A stretch of 64,000 bases of DNA from Podospora comata (Eukaryota > Ascomycota > Sordariomycetes > Sordariales > Podosporaceae), in assembly GCA_017354895.1 (NCBI GenBank), contig CP071493.1, forward strand, positions 4,836,001 through 4,900,000, in the 5' to 3' direction. The stretch's first letter is position 1, and every line of letters begins with the position of its first letter. Shown piece by piece: positions 11,690-22,004 of this stretch. The notes under the pieces were generated by a model. It saw nothing but the letters and a program-made list of their open reading frames with translations, did not search any database and was not told where the DNA came from. A program made the position numbers and the translations under genes.

Positions 11690-11753
11690 GTGTTAATGTG
11701 TTAATGTGTTAATGTGTTAATGTGTTAATGTGTTAATGTGTTAATGTGTTAAT
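11690..11753 (+). repeat. (GTGTTAAT)8 tandem repeat
   Basis: Eight perfect head-to-tail copies of an 8-bp unit begin 114 bases past the DPH6 stop, probably in its 3' UTR. Perfect identity points to recent expansion and likely length variation between strains. It does not resemble the fungal telomere repeat TTAGGG. Confidence 0.95.
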
Positions 11754-12699
11754 GTGCTGATTGGTGGCTGGAATGAGCAGCTTCCTCATCACCAGACGGA
11801 AGGTGCAAACCCAGGGCTGGCACCTGCCTACAATACCCTCGTCTGATGTTGGTGCCTTCCCACATCAAAGTACACTTGACCACCTATACCTTCCTCTTCT
11901 CAGGTCATGGTTGTCATAATTGGCAGTCACGACACACAACATCAAGTCCATGATTTTGTGGCACACCTCAGCTGGTGTTGTTCATGACTTGTTCTTCACC
12001 ATGGTGATTTTGTATACCTAGTCTCCGCTCACTGAAGTTGGGTGAGGGGGGCCAGCCTACCATTGATGCCGACAAATCTAGCACGGATAGACATCTTACC
12101 TATGTTAACACCTCCCCGCTGACTTGGATCGTGTCGCCTGAAGTATCTTCACCGCACGAGGGGTTTCGAGTGTGTTACAAAGCATGTGTATGACCTCTCG
12201 ACATGGTCATTCCCACCAGCAATGTCAATGAACATGATGCGCGGCTACCCGAGAGAATGAGGCAAGGACAAACTACTTATATATCGGGTCCGGGGCCCTC
12301 TAGTTTTACCTCCTGTCCTGTATCTATACCTCAGCCCATTCAGATTCCTATATCCGGCAGCTTCGTATTTCGTGGCTTGATCCTACTTGGACTATCACCT
12401 ACCTTTCTATTTATGCTACGGAACTTGCTACCAACCATCGTGGCCTGTCACCCAATACCCATCAATGTTTACTGAATCTTTAACAACCAGAACGGTATGG
12501 AGGCATGACCTGAAAAGTGTCACTACATTGATTCGAAACCAACGTGACATGTGACAAGGTCTCTTTGAGATTTGACCCTGCCACGAAAGCTCACATTCGA
12601 GAGTTCCACTCTGGAGGCAATCGTAAGCTAGAAGAGGCACTCGAGAGTTTACCCTCAGGCATGGAGCAGATCAACGCAGAATACAACACATGGGGGAAA

Positions 12700-13475
12700 A
12701 TCTTTCCGAAGTCAACCTCCCCGAGAAAGTGTGCCTGAAAATGAACCTCTGGAAAGAGAAAGACCTCGCAGAAGACACCGCCACTGACGCAAGGAGGCCC
12801 AGGACGATCCAGAGCCGCGAAGGGAAGAGAAACCCAGCACAAAGCGCCGCCACAGAGATAAGCCGACCACTCGCGACGATCTAGAGCCTCCGAGAGAAGA
12901 AAGGGCCCACAGAGAAGACCGTCACAGAACCAAGGAGGATGCGCGGTATCCTGGCGTAAGAGATTCCATCTCGACGCCAAGTTCTTCTCGGGAGAAGAAG
13001 GTCAGGCCAGTTCCCATGTACATCGAGAATCCGGAGTACTTTGGGCACCTTTGATACCCCCGGGGGTGCGGAGCACTTTGTCGTAAGTGGCTACTGATCA
13101 TCGCAATGGTAGGAAATATAGAAACGGTGGTGGGTTGCAAACGAGAAAGTAGGGCCGGATGCGGTTTGGACGAACAGGAATTTTTTTGATTTTAAGAGGT
13201 CTCAGATTGCTAGTCAGCTGCTTGGAGATGAGGAATGGTATGGAGATAGCTTGGAAAAATATGATGTTGAGCTGATCTCGATATAGAGTTGCTTCGAAGA
13301 TATTCTTGATAACTGTGACTGGTTATGGAGCTTTGATTTCTCTGCAGTTCAAGCAGCTGTATGGTATTTGATAGTTCTCATTCATAATAATGAAAATCAA
13401 ATAAAATCTCTTGATCATCTTCCAAGGCCTGTTCTTCTTTTAAAAAGGCGTAGGTTGATAATAATTACGACATAA
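12700..13475 (+). pseudogene. Possible remnant of a protein-coding gene
   Basis: Two stretches on the plus strand read like protein but lie in different frames and are interrupted by a few stops. The first (about 12788-13051) is rich in R, E, H and D, with segments such as RHRDKPTTRDDLEPPREER and a C-terminal PVPMYIENPEYFGHL. The second (about 13122-13472) is mixed in composition with several aromatic residues, for instance WTNRNFFDFKRSQIASQLLG. The second part is visibly more AT-rich than neighbouring genes, which could reflect repeat-induced point mutation or simple decay. I do not recognise the family. An unrecognised live gene with introns is the alternative. Confidence 0.3.
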
Positions 13476-13884
13476 GTGGTCGTGTTTGTTGGTATGTTTG
13501 GCAAAGGTTTGTTGCCTTCCGTGCTTGGCTTCGGGGTTAGTCACACGGCGGCAGGAGGAAAGAGGAAAGAGGGCGCCTGCATGATGTTTGAGGCTGACCA
13601 GTTTTTGTTGGCCGTTGAGGCACCCGCGCTATTGGTGCACAGCTTGCAGCTTTGTTGATCCAGAGCCTCATCCCGTCGTCTGCGCAGCAGCTGCAGCTGG
13701 CATAAGTCTTCACCGCTGCAGCCTGGAAATCTGCCTAGTCACGAGCGGATCCCTCTTTTCAACTTCATCTCTGTTTTCCATCTTATTTCATTGATATCTT
13801 CATCGCAACCACTCACTCAAGGTTTTGGCTTCATTTCCTACCGTACCTTTCCGGCCCCGATAACCCCCGCACATAAATTCAAAC

Positions 13885-16800
13885 ATGGCCCCAATCATCG
13901 ACGACAACCCCTCCTCCACCAACCCCAACCACCCCGAATCCTCAGAATCTGAGTACGATGGATCATTCATGTCGACACCCGTCGAAGCAGACACGGATTC
14001 GTCCGACGACAAGAAGCTGACCATCAGCAAGGTCGCCGTGGTGGAAGTTTCCCCATCGCCGGACACCGATAACGCCACTCAAACCATTAACCCACTCACA
14101 AGCAGGCCACTGTTGGACATATCAGACCCAGAATCTGTTATCAAGGCCGCCAAACTGATTGCAACCTTTGCGAATGAGATCGAGAGACTGGGCGGTGTTA
14201 AGTTTCTGGAGGATCTCGAGAAGATCAGAAACAATCAAACACCACCGAAATCAAACACAGACCCACCAAGTACCTCCATATCTGCCGATCCAGAGAATCC
14301 AAAGCCCGAGGAAGCCAGTGGAAGCCAATCTGGCACCTCCCAAGCCCAAGAGACCAAGGAAGCCCAAACCAGCACAGCCACGGGTGAGACCGTTGCCATC
14401 AAGGACCACGACGTTCCCGCAAAGGCAGAAGAAGTCACTGCCAAGGATCAGGCGGTTCAAGCAGCGCCTCCTGAGAAGGAGAAATCCTCCCCAGAAGAAT
14501 CCCCGGCGAAGGACGATGACACAGAAGGTGCCAGGGAGTCTTCCAAGGAAGACCCTCCTAAGGACGCTTCTCTAGACACCACGACAGAGAAGAAAGATCA
14601 GGAATCCTCCATGGAAGATGGCAAAGAGGATGGCAAGGAAGATGTAACTCCGGAGGGCATAGAAAAGAAGGACGAACCCCAGAAGGATGAAAGCCCAAAG
14701 GAGGAATCTAAGGCGGAGTCCACTGATGATGATCCCAAAGAGACTGATAGTGAAGTCAAGGAGGAAGGGACTAAGGAGGAGGAGGGGGAGGCGAAGGAGA
14801 GCGACGTTAAGGATAAGACCAAGGAAGGAGAGACCAAAGGGGGGGAGGCCAAGGAAGAGACGACAGATGAGAACAAGCCAGAGGAAGCCAAGGAGGAGGC
14901 TAAGGAGGAGGTCAAGGAGGAAACCCCAGAAGAAGTCAAGCAAGAGCCCCCACCAGCGCCGGCGCCCGCTCCGTTACCTTTGCCCGATCCTCCACACGAC
15001 CCTTTCAAAGGTATCAGAGCCGACCCCACCGAAACAGAAGAGATACCTTTGAATGCCAACGGAAAACCAAAGCCGAGCGCCAGCCGGCCGGGTATGCCCA
15101 TTCTTCCCGCCCTCGGTCGGAGATGGGTGGCTAAGGAATCTGACGGCGTCGAACTGTTGGCCCCTGAAAAGGAATGGGAGCGCCGCAAAAAGGAATTGGG
15201 CGAGAAGAGCTTAGCGATTGACCAGCTCATGGCCATGGTTGGTCTTGAACAAGCCAAGTCAGAATTTCTTGCCGTCAAGTCTACCATTGACGCGGCAAAA
15301 AACAGAAGAGGGATGCTTCGAAGACAAGAGTTCAATCTTGCGCTGATCGGCAATCCGGGAACGGGCAAGAAGACGCTGGCGACTATTTACAGGACTTTGC
15401 TCAAGGAATGCGCCGCATGGTCTTCTGTCAACAGCCCGCACAATGAAAAGCGGTCCGGATTTGACTTTCAGGCGGACAAGGATATTGAAAGTTTCCACCT
15501 GGTGCTAAACAACTACGGCGAGAACTCCAAGGTCTTTGTCTTTATCGACTCCATCGAGGGGATGACGGGTTCCCTCAGGGCAGACCTCTTGTACACACTG
15601 GACCGTCATGCCGAGCGTCTTCGGCTGGTGGTTGTCATTGCTGGTACCGAGACGGCGATGAACAAGCTTTTGGCTTCGCGACCGAGCGGGAGATGGCAGT
15701 TTCCTCGACGGTTGACGATTAAGGATTACGATGACGAACAACTGCGTCTGATCTTTCTCCAGATGGTCCGACACAATGGATTCACCATCGAAGGGGGGGA
15801 GACCGGGCCGTATCCTCGTATTGTAGCCAAACGGGTTGCTCGTAACCGAGAGTCTGGTGGTTTCGCCAACGCCTATGATCTCGTGCTGGCTTGGGAGAAG
15901 ATATTGGACCGACAGGCGGCAAGGCTTGACCTGGAGCACGCAGCGTGGAAGGCTGCCGAGGACAAGCGAGCCGAAGAGTGGGAGGCGGCGCTGGAAAAGA
16001 AGCGTGCTAACCTGAGAGAGCTGCTCAAGGAGAATCAGTCTCTGCAGGCAACTAAGGAGTGGTTGACAGAAGAGCTAGAGGTCGCGACTCAAAAGATGGA
16101 AGAAAAGAAGCAAGAGCGAGAGCACTTGAAAGAGAAGGCGCTCTCCTCGAGTGAGTCATCAGTCACCGAGCCCAAGGATGTCGAGAAGCCTGAGGAAGCC
16201 GTCAAGACCGAAGCGGTTGCTCAGCCTACAGAAGTTCTCAAGACTGAAGAGCCTGCCCAGGCCGAGGCCGTGGAAAAGGCTGTTGAACCTGAGACCGAGG
16301 CTGTGGGGGTTGAGGGAGAAGGTCTTAAGACTGTGGAAGAAGGCGTCAAACCTGTGGAAGAAGACGTCAAGCCCGATCAGGGAGGTGTCAAAGCTGAGTC
16401 TGAAGCTTTGAAAGTCGGGGAAGAAGGCGCCGACACCAACCAAGGAGGTGTCAAACCCACAGGAGAAGATGTTGAGCCTGAGAAGGAAGGCGTCGAATCC
16501 GCGAAGGAAAAGGTTGATCCGGAGAAAGAAGAAGTCAAATCTGCAGAAGAGGCTACACCCAAGCAGGAAGCTGCAAATTCCGAACCAGAAGACGTTGGAA
16601 AGGATGCCAAAGTCGACAAAGAAGATCCCAAGGAGAAACAACACGTGCTGAGCCCAGAAGAGGTTGAGATTGCCGCTAAGATCGAGGAGCTTAAGAAGGC
16701 AATCGAGGAGGGCGAGGAGATGTTGTCTAGCCTGGTCGAGTACAAGAACTGCAGGGGCCAGGAGATCGCCGCTTGTTTGATTAAGTTGTTGAAGTACAAG

Positions 16801-19458
16801 AAGCTCCCAATGCCCGTTTCAGTGGATGACAAAACTTCTGTTCCGAAGGAGCCGTCGGAGAAGTCTGAGATGTCGACGGATAATGATTCGAAGGACGAGA
16901 GAACCGAGGTTCAGAAGGCGGACCCAAGCTCTGCCGAAGGCAATACCAAGCCTAATCTTGATGAGAAGAATTTGGAGCTTGAGAAGGATGGGGACAAGAA
17001 AGATGGGGGACTCGAGAAAGACGAGCCCAACAAAGACGAGGATGCCAGCAATAACGAGGATGCCAGCAAAGACGAGGAGCCCGAGAAGGAAGTCGAGCCT
17101 AGCAGGGACATGGAGTCTACTAAGAATGCCGAGTCTTCTACCAAGGACATCAAGACTAGCCAGGACGAGAAGCCAGCCAGAGAAGAGGGGGCAACTGACG
17201 GCGAGACTACGGCCGAGGATGAAGCCAAGGCACGACAACTCACCGAGCAAGACACGAAGGCCGACACCGACGGCCAGTCAGACAAGAAATCAACCGAGGG
17301 CGAGACCAAGGCCGAAGATGAAAAGAGCGCTTCCACTGATGAGAGTGATGAGAGTGATGAAGTGGACCTCTCGTTTCTGTCGCAGGGTCCAGCGCCAAAG
17401 TCCAACACCCGACTTCTCACCAAAGAAGACATCATCGGACCGGAGCCCGAGGATATTCGGGACAAGAGCAAGGCTTGGAAAGAGCTCGAAAAAATGGCCG
17501 GCCTCGAGAGCGTCAAGAAAGCGATTGGCGAGCTGCTCGACAGGGCCAAAGCCAATTATCGTCGCGAAGTCCTCGGCAAGGAACCACTCAAGACCTCCTT
17601 GAACCAAGTCTTTTTGGGTCCTCCCGGTACTGGCAAGACCACCGTAGCCAAGCTTTACGGCCAAATTCTGGCCGAGATTGGGCTTTTGTCCACGAAAGAG
17701 GTGGTATTCAAGACACCAGCGGATTTCATTGGGCAGTACATCGGTGAATCCGAGGTCAAGACCGCCCATATACTCGACTCAACGATTGGAAAGGTGCTTA
17801 TCATCGACGATGCCCACATGTTCTATCACGGTGGTCGTCCGGGCACGACGCACGAGTCGGATGAGTTCCGTCTTAGCTGTATCGATGTCATGATCTCCAA
17901 GATTCACAACCAGCCAGGCGAAGATCGATGTGTTTTGCTTCTCGGTTATCCTGACATGATGGAGGAGATGTTCCAAAAGTGCAACCCTGGCTTGCGGCGA
18001 CGATTTCCCCTGGAGGAGGCCTTCCGGTTCCAGAGCTACGATGACAAGACGCTGAATGAGATTCTACGGTTGAAAATGGTCAAGGAGGAGATCACGGCTG
18101 ATGAGGGAGCCATGGAAGTGGCAGCTGAAGTTCTCCGGAGAGCGAGGGACCGTCCTAACTTTGGCAATGGTGGTGATGTTGACAACCTGCTGAACCAAGC
18201 CAAGACTCGATATCGCGCCAGGACCAAGGCGAAGGCGGAAGCCGAAGCCGAAGGTGTAGAGAAACAATGCACGGAAAAGCCAGTCGAGCTGCCCCCGGTC
18301 GCTCGGGTCGACATCGAAGAAGCTGTGGCTGGAGAACAACTAGCCCAAGCCCAGGTCGACCTGCCGACTGCCGTCAAAACCAAGGCAGCCGAACCTCCAA
18401 CAGATAGCACTCAGCCCGAGGAAGAAGAGCTCGAGTCACCTCCACCAACGGAAACAACCGACAAACCCACAGACAATGCCGACATTCTCACTCACTCGGA
18501 AGCCAGCATCGTCCTCACTCGCGAGGATTTTGACCCAGACTGGAACCGCGGCGCCACTGCCTCCTCGAAGTGTAAATCCCTCTTCTCCTCCCTCATCGGC
18601 TTCGAGTCCATCATTTCCAAATTCGAAGGCTATCAACGCCTGGCAGCAAACATGCGCCGCCGTGGCAAAGACCCGCGCGAAATCGTCCCCTTCACCTTCA
18701 TCTTCAAAGGACCCCCCGGCACCGGCAAAACCCACACCGCACGCATCATCGGCCAAATCTTTTACGACATGGGCTTCTTGTCCACCAACGAAGTAATTGA
18801 ATGCTCTGCCAGCAACCTCATAGGCCAATACATGGGCCACACCTCGCCCAAAGTGATCAACCTATTTGAAAAAGCCCTCGGAAAAGTCCTCTTCATCGAC
18901 GAAGCCTACCGTCTCGGGGGGGGCAACCGCGCCACGGGGCATGCTTCTTACGAAGAGGAGGCAGTTGGAGAACTAGTCGATTGCATGACCAAGCCACGGT
19001 ACCTCCGCAAAATGATTATTGTTCTGGCGGGTTACGACAAGGACATGGATAACCTCATGAAGGTCAACGCAGGACTGAGGGGGAGGTTTGCGACAGAAAT
19101 CAACTTTCCCACCATGACGGCTTCCAAGGCGAAGCAGCATTTGGAGAATTTGTTGCTCAAGGAGGATATTGAGCTACGGGATGAGTTTGATCCTGGGGAG
19201 GAGGAGAGGGAGAAGGTGTTGAGGTATTTGCATCAGCTGGGGAAGACGGCCGGGTGGGCGAATGCGAGGGATGTGAAGAGTTTGGCGGCGGCGGTGACGG
19301 GGCAGGTTTATAGGGATGTGGATTTGGATGAGCTTGAGAGGGAGGAGAATGAGGAGGAGGTGGTCAAGAGGAAGCTGTTGAGGGTTAGTACGAAGGAGTT
19401 GAATGGGCATTTGAGGGAGATGTTGAAGCAGAGGATGAGGAGCGGGGGGGTGGCTTGA
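13885..19458 (+). CDS. Giant protein with three CbbX/SpoVK-type AAA+ domains
   Basis: A single open frame of 1857 codons. Three AAA+ ATPase domains are separated by long, charged, probably disordered linkers rich in K, E and D. Walker A motifs are GNPGTGKK (about residue 489), GPPGTGKT (1245) and GPPGTGKT (1609). Walker B ends are IDS (555), IDD (1308) and IDE (1672), so only the third domain keeps the usual catalytic glutamate. Arg-finger-like segments are LRRRF in the second domain and LRGRF in the third; the first has no clear match. A short coiled coil probably follows the first domain (about 690-750). Tandem proteins of this kind are common in filamentous fungi and usually annotated by resemblance to stage V sporulation protein K or CbbX; their role is not established. 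The pattern suggests two regulatory or nucleotide-binding modules and one active motor. There is no signal peptide or membrane segment. The gene is convergent with ATP12. Confidence 0.9.
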   Translation: MAPIIDDNPSSTNPNHPESSESEYDGSFMSTPVEADTDSSDDKKLTISKVAVVEVSPSPDTDNATQTINPLTSRPLLDISDPESVIKAAKLIATFANEIERLGGVKFLEDLEKIRNNQTPPKSNTDPPSTSISADPENPKPEEASGSQSGTSQAQETKEAQTSTATGETVAIKDHDVPAKAEEVTAKDQAVQAAPPEKEKSSPEESPAKDDDTEGARESSKEDPPKDASLDTTTEKKDQESSMEDGKEDGKEDVTPEGIEKKDEPQKDESPKEESKAESTDDDPKETDSEVKEEGTKEEEGEAKESDVKDKTKEGETKGGEAKEETTDENKPEEAKEEAKEEVKEETPEEVKQEPPPAPAPAPLPLPDPPHDPFKGIRADPTETEEIPLNANGKPKPSASRPGMPILPALGRRWVAKESDGVELLAPEKEWERRKKELGEKSLAIDQLMAMVGLEQAKSEFLAVKSTIDAAKNRRGMLRRQEFNLALIGNPGTGKKTLATIYRTLLKECAAWSSVNSPHNEKRSGFDFQADKDIESFHLVLNNYGENSKVFVFIDSIEGMTGSLRADLLYTLDRHAERLRLVVVIAGTETAMNKLLASRPSGRWQFPRRLTIKDYDDEQLRLIFLQMVRHNGFTIEGGETGPYPRIVAKRVARNRESGGFANAYDLVLAWEKILDRQAARLDLEHAAWKAAEDKRAEEWEAALEKKRANLRELLKENQSLQATKEWLTEELEVATQKMEEKKQEREHLKEKALSSSESSVTEPKDVEKPEEAVKTEAVAQPTEVLKTEEPAQAEAVEKAVEPETEAVGVEGEGLKTVEEGVKPVEEDVKPDQGGVKAESEALKVGEEGADTNQGGVKPTGEDVEPEKEGVESAKEKVDPEKEEVKSAEEATPKQEAANSEPEDVGKDAKVDKEDPKEKQHVLSPEEVEIAAKIEELKKAIEEGEEMLSSLVEYKNCRGQEIAACLIKLLKYKKLPMPVSVDDKTSVPKEPSEKSEMSTDNDSKDERTEVQKADPSSAEGNTKPNLDEKNLELEKDGDKKDGGLEKDEPNKDEDASNNEDASKDEEPEKEVEPSRDMESTKNAESSTKDIKTSQDEKPAREEGATDGETTAEDEAKARQLTEQDTKADTDGQSDKKSTEGETKAEDEKSASTDESDESDEVDLSFLSQGPAPKSNTRLLTKEDIIGPEPEDIRDKSKAWKELEKMAGLESVKKAIGELLDRAKANYRREVLGKEPLKTSLNQVFLGPPGTGKTTVAKLYGQILAEIGLLSTKEVVFKTPADFIGQYIGESEVKTAHILDSTIGKVLIIDDAHMFYHGGRPGTTHESDEFRLSCIDVMISKIHNQPGEDRCVLLLGYPDMMEEMFQKCNPGLRRRFPLEEAFRFQSYDDKTLNEILRLKMVKEEITADEGAMEVAAEVLRRARDRPNFGNGGDVDNLLNQAKTRYRARTKAKAEAEAEGVEKQCTEKPVELPPVARVDIEEAVAGEQLAQAQVDLPTAVKTKAAEPPTDSTQPEEEELESPPPTETTDKPTDNADILTHSEASIVLTREDFDPDWNRGATASSKCKSLFSSLIGFESIISKFEGYQRLAANMRRRGKDPREIVPFTFIFKGPPGTGKTHTARIIGQIFYDMGFLSTNEVIECSASNLIGQYMGHTSPKVINLFEKALGKVLFIDEAYRLGGGNRATGHASYEEEAVGELVDCMTKPRYLRKMIIVLAGYDKDMDNLMKVNAGLRGRFATEINFPTMTASKAKQHLENLLLKEDIELRDEFDPGEEEREKVLRYLHQLGKTAGWANARDVKSLAAAVTGQVYRDVDLDELEREENEEEVVKRKLLRVSTKELNGHLREMLKQRMRSGGVA
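16321..16551 (+). repeat. Eleven heptapeptide repeats inside the AAA+ gene
   Basis: Within the linker between the first and second AAA+ domains, residues 813-889 read as eleven consecutive 7-residue units (21-bp units). Examples are GLKTVEE, GVKPVEE, DVKPDQG, GVKAESE, GVKPTGE and EVKSAEE. The consensus is roughly G-V-K-P-x-E-E. All units keep frame, and sequence divergence shows the array is not brand new. It is probably a flexible, highly charged spacer. Confidence 0.8.
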
Positions 19459-19989
19459 GCGGAGGTAAAGCGATGATGTTTGATGGTTTGTTTTTCTTTT
19501 GGAGTTTTGGTTTTGGGGGGGGTTGTTATCCTGGGCAGGTGGAAGTGTACTGGAACTGGCGGGGCGTCTTCTTTATGAGCGGATATATATAATTTCTTCT
19601 TGAATGAATACTGTGCAGTATAACGAAGCAAGATTTGTTGCAACGGACTGTAACTTTTGTGTACTCACTCACCCTCACAACAAATAATTGGCATAGAGAG
19701 TAGGTTAACCCATATCATGATGTGAACCATACCTCGAAGGATGATTAATAGACCTTTAAAGATAGTAAATAGGCTGGTGAAGATAGTTCATGACCTCGTA
19801 AGAGAATTGATGGGCATTGAAAGATATTCAAGAGACCTTTAAAGGTATTCAAAGACCTGTTGATTTGCTTTCAAGGCATGGTTCACAATATGTAATATGG
19901 GTCAACTTAGTTTTACTATTGCGGGAGGGTGCCTCGCTGACCATCTACCCCTCGTATCTTACACAACACCATCTTACACTTCTAACCCT
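19459..19989. other. Convergent 3' spacer between the AAA+ gene and ATP12
   Basis: The spacer holds the 3' ends of both genes and a small inverted-repeat element at 19703-19907. No gene is visible. Confidence 0.6.
19703..19907. mobile_element. MITE-like element with imperfect terminal inverted repeats and TA flanks
   Basis: The left end (from 19703, GGTTAACCCATAT..GTGAACCAT) matches the reverse complement of the right end (to 19907, AGTTGACCCATAT..GTGAACCAT) over roughly 35 bases, with weaker pairing running further in. TA dinucleotides sit directly outside both ends (19701-19702 and 19908-19909), as expected for Tc1/mariner-type insertion. The element is only 205 bp and has no coding capacity. 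Most differences between the arms are transitions, the pattern left by repeat-induced point mutation, although a simple foldback sequence cannot be excluded without other genomic copies. Confidence 0.55.
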
Positions 19990-21268
19990 CTACCTCCCAG
20001 TCCCCCCAACAAGCAATATAACACTCCCCAGCTGCCTCCTCAAATCTTCCTTCTCTACATCATGTGTATCCTCCACCTCTCCCCACCTCCGGGTCTGCCA
20101 CTCAACCTCCACGCTCACCACCCTCGCCGCCTCCTCCACCCCAAACTTTCTCTCGTCCCCCTGGGTCAGGTCTTGCCTCTCCTCGCTCCACTCACAAACC
20201 AACCTCGCGGCCGTAAGCAAGCTCTTCCCTGCAAGTGTCGCCCTCTCGATGCCCGCAAGCTCCCAGCAACTCAACCCCAACACCCACCCCTGCACCACCT
20301 CCCTCACCCCCGGCTCTTGTTTCCTGGGCAGTATGCTCCCGCTATCCTCCAACACCGGCACGATATTCACCCCCGGCCAGACCTTACTCGTCAACCAACC
20401 CACCACACCCCCCGCCGCCTCCTCTTGCAGATCCCTCAAGCTCTTCCCCTCATCATTGAGGTAACTGCTCGGCGCGTGGGGGTCGGTGCTATCAGCAGGC
20501 GGCGCCCAGCACAACAAGCTGTCCGTGTCGAGATACCGCATCATACCGGTGACAATAGACTCCCTTATCGGACCAGGACCGCCAGGATGCGCGGCGTCCT
20601 CAGCCCCAATGTCAACCGCCCTGCAGACCAAAGACGTAAGCGGGATAAGATGCTGCTTCGTCGCCTCCTGCGCAGACAGCAACTGGTCCCACTCCACCGC
20701 CAGCGCGTGGGCGAGCTGGGGTTTGGACAAGGGGATGCGGATGATGGATTTGGTGGTTGGGTGCCGGAGGGGGCGGGAGTCGAGGTGGATCTGGTAGGCT
20801 CCTACACCATACCACACATCATCAGTACAAACACACACACACACACACACAAGAAAGAAAGAAAGAAAGAAAGCAAGAAAGCAAGCAAAAGGTGGGGGGA
20901 CGAAAAGGGGGCGGGGGAATGTACTTACCGACAACCTCCTTGATGGAGACATCCTTCCAAAACCTCCTTTTCAACACCGGCGCGTTCGGGTCGGCAGGTT
21001 TGCTGTTGTTGCCGTTGTTCTTGCGAATGTCTCTTGCCTGTCTGAGCATCTCGGCCTGTCTTTTCCTCCTCGCAAGGCGCTCCTCTACCGCGTACTCTGC
21101 CGCCGGGGTGGGAGGCTCGGGGGGGGGACCGGTGCCGTACACGGGTACTACTTTGGCCGGTTTCGGGGGGTTGTTGTGAATCGTCCTCGACGACGTGAAG
21201 GCCGCCGTCCTCCTCCTCCCCGCCGCGCGGAGGGGCAGGGTGAGGCAGAGTCTCGTTGCTGGCGCCAT
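19990..21268 (-). CDS. atp12: F1-ATPase assembly chaperone ATP12, mitochondrial
   Basis: Two coding exons on the minus strand, 21268-20929 and 20801-19990, flank a 127-nt intron (GTAAGT donor, TAG acceptor, phase 1) and encode 383 residues. The N-terminus is rich in R, A, L and T with no acidic residues in its first 30 or so, as in a mitochondrial presequence. The family block FWKDVSIKEV runs across the splice site into AYQIHLDSRPLRHP and then ALAVEWDQL, typical of ATP12/ATPAF2. The protein binds the F1 alpha subunit in the matrix and prevents its aggregation before F1 assembly. The start at 21268 is the first ATG that gives a presequence; the frame is open upstream of it, where one further ATG-like codon lies in ordinary 5' sequence. 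The intron contains two microsatellites. Confidence 0.95.
20830..20890 (+). repeat. (AC)n and (GAAA)n microsatellites inside the ATP12 intron
   Basis: An AC dinucleotide run of about 10 units is followed directly by five GAAA units and degenerate GCAA/GAAA copies. On the transcribed strand these read as a TTTC/GT-rich stretch between donor and acceptor, so length changes would alter intron size but not the protein. Confidence 0.9.
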
Positions 21269-22004
21269 GTTGGCGAACCGGTCGGAGGAAAGGGGTGGTG
21301 GGTGGCTGCGGGAGGAGGAAAGGAGCTGTCGGGGGAGGGGATGCATGCGCAATATCAAAAGACGCAAGGCCAGGACCCCACGGTGGAAGAAGCTCGTCGA
21401 TCTGCGCAGCTCAGGAAAACATTTTGGAGGGTCTGGATGCTCAAAAAGTCTTGGCGGTCGTCGCAAGCTTGGTAAGTCAACAGGGATTAGCTATCTTATC
21501 GATTAATCAGTCGTTGTCCCCGCCAAAGAGGGGCCCTCGGGTCAACGTTGGAGATGACATCACTTGTGAGGGTAGGAAACAATTATCTTATGATTTAAAA
21601 ACAGTTCTACGACTGATATTGTATTTTTAATATGAGCTAACATTGCCCCCACCCAGCTGCAATACACCATCTTTTCTCTTCCTAAATAATCATGACAAAA
21701 AGATGAATCTATGTACCACTGAAAAGGCTGACCAATGTACTAGAATAACGTTCGTCACCAGAAACTAAACAAACTTAGACTCCCCTCTCAAGGCCATTAA
21801 CCCCCTTAAAATTCAGTAAACAATCAACTATCACCTCACCACCATTAATAAACAAAGAGTTGCCTCCACCTCGCCCAATACATGTTCTCATGTTTCCAAG
21901 CCGGTCCTTTTTTTTGGGAAAACAGAAAAGAAGAATGTAGATGCTGTTGCTGCTTTCAAGCCCCCTCCATCATCCCCCCAGAAGCTGTGTTGAAACTCTG
22001 TGCT
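21269..22004. other. ATP12 promoter and EFR3 3' region
   Basis: ATP12 reads away to the left and EFR3 ends here from the right. The DNA between is AT-rich from about 21580 to 21960, consistent with a 3' UTR, and no gene is visible. Confidence 0.55.

Larger units (their letters stand above)
11576..13884. other. Intergenic region with a repeat and eroded coding sequence
   Basis: After the 8-bp repeat comes about 900 bases with nothing recognised, then a patch that looks like decayed protein-coding DNA (about 12.7-13.5 kb, listed separately). The final 400 bases before 13885 look like the promoter and leader of the AAA+ gene. No RNA gene was seen. Confidence 0.5.

Noticed and set aside
12500-12560. 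A tRNA B-box-like GATTCGAAACC
   Set aside because: No A box, acceptor stem or cloverleaf can be drawn around it.
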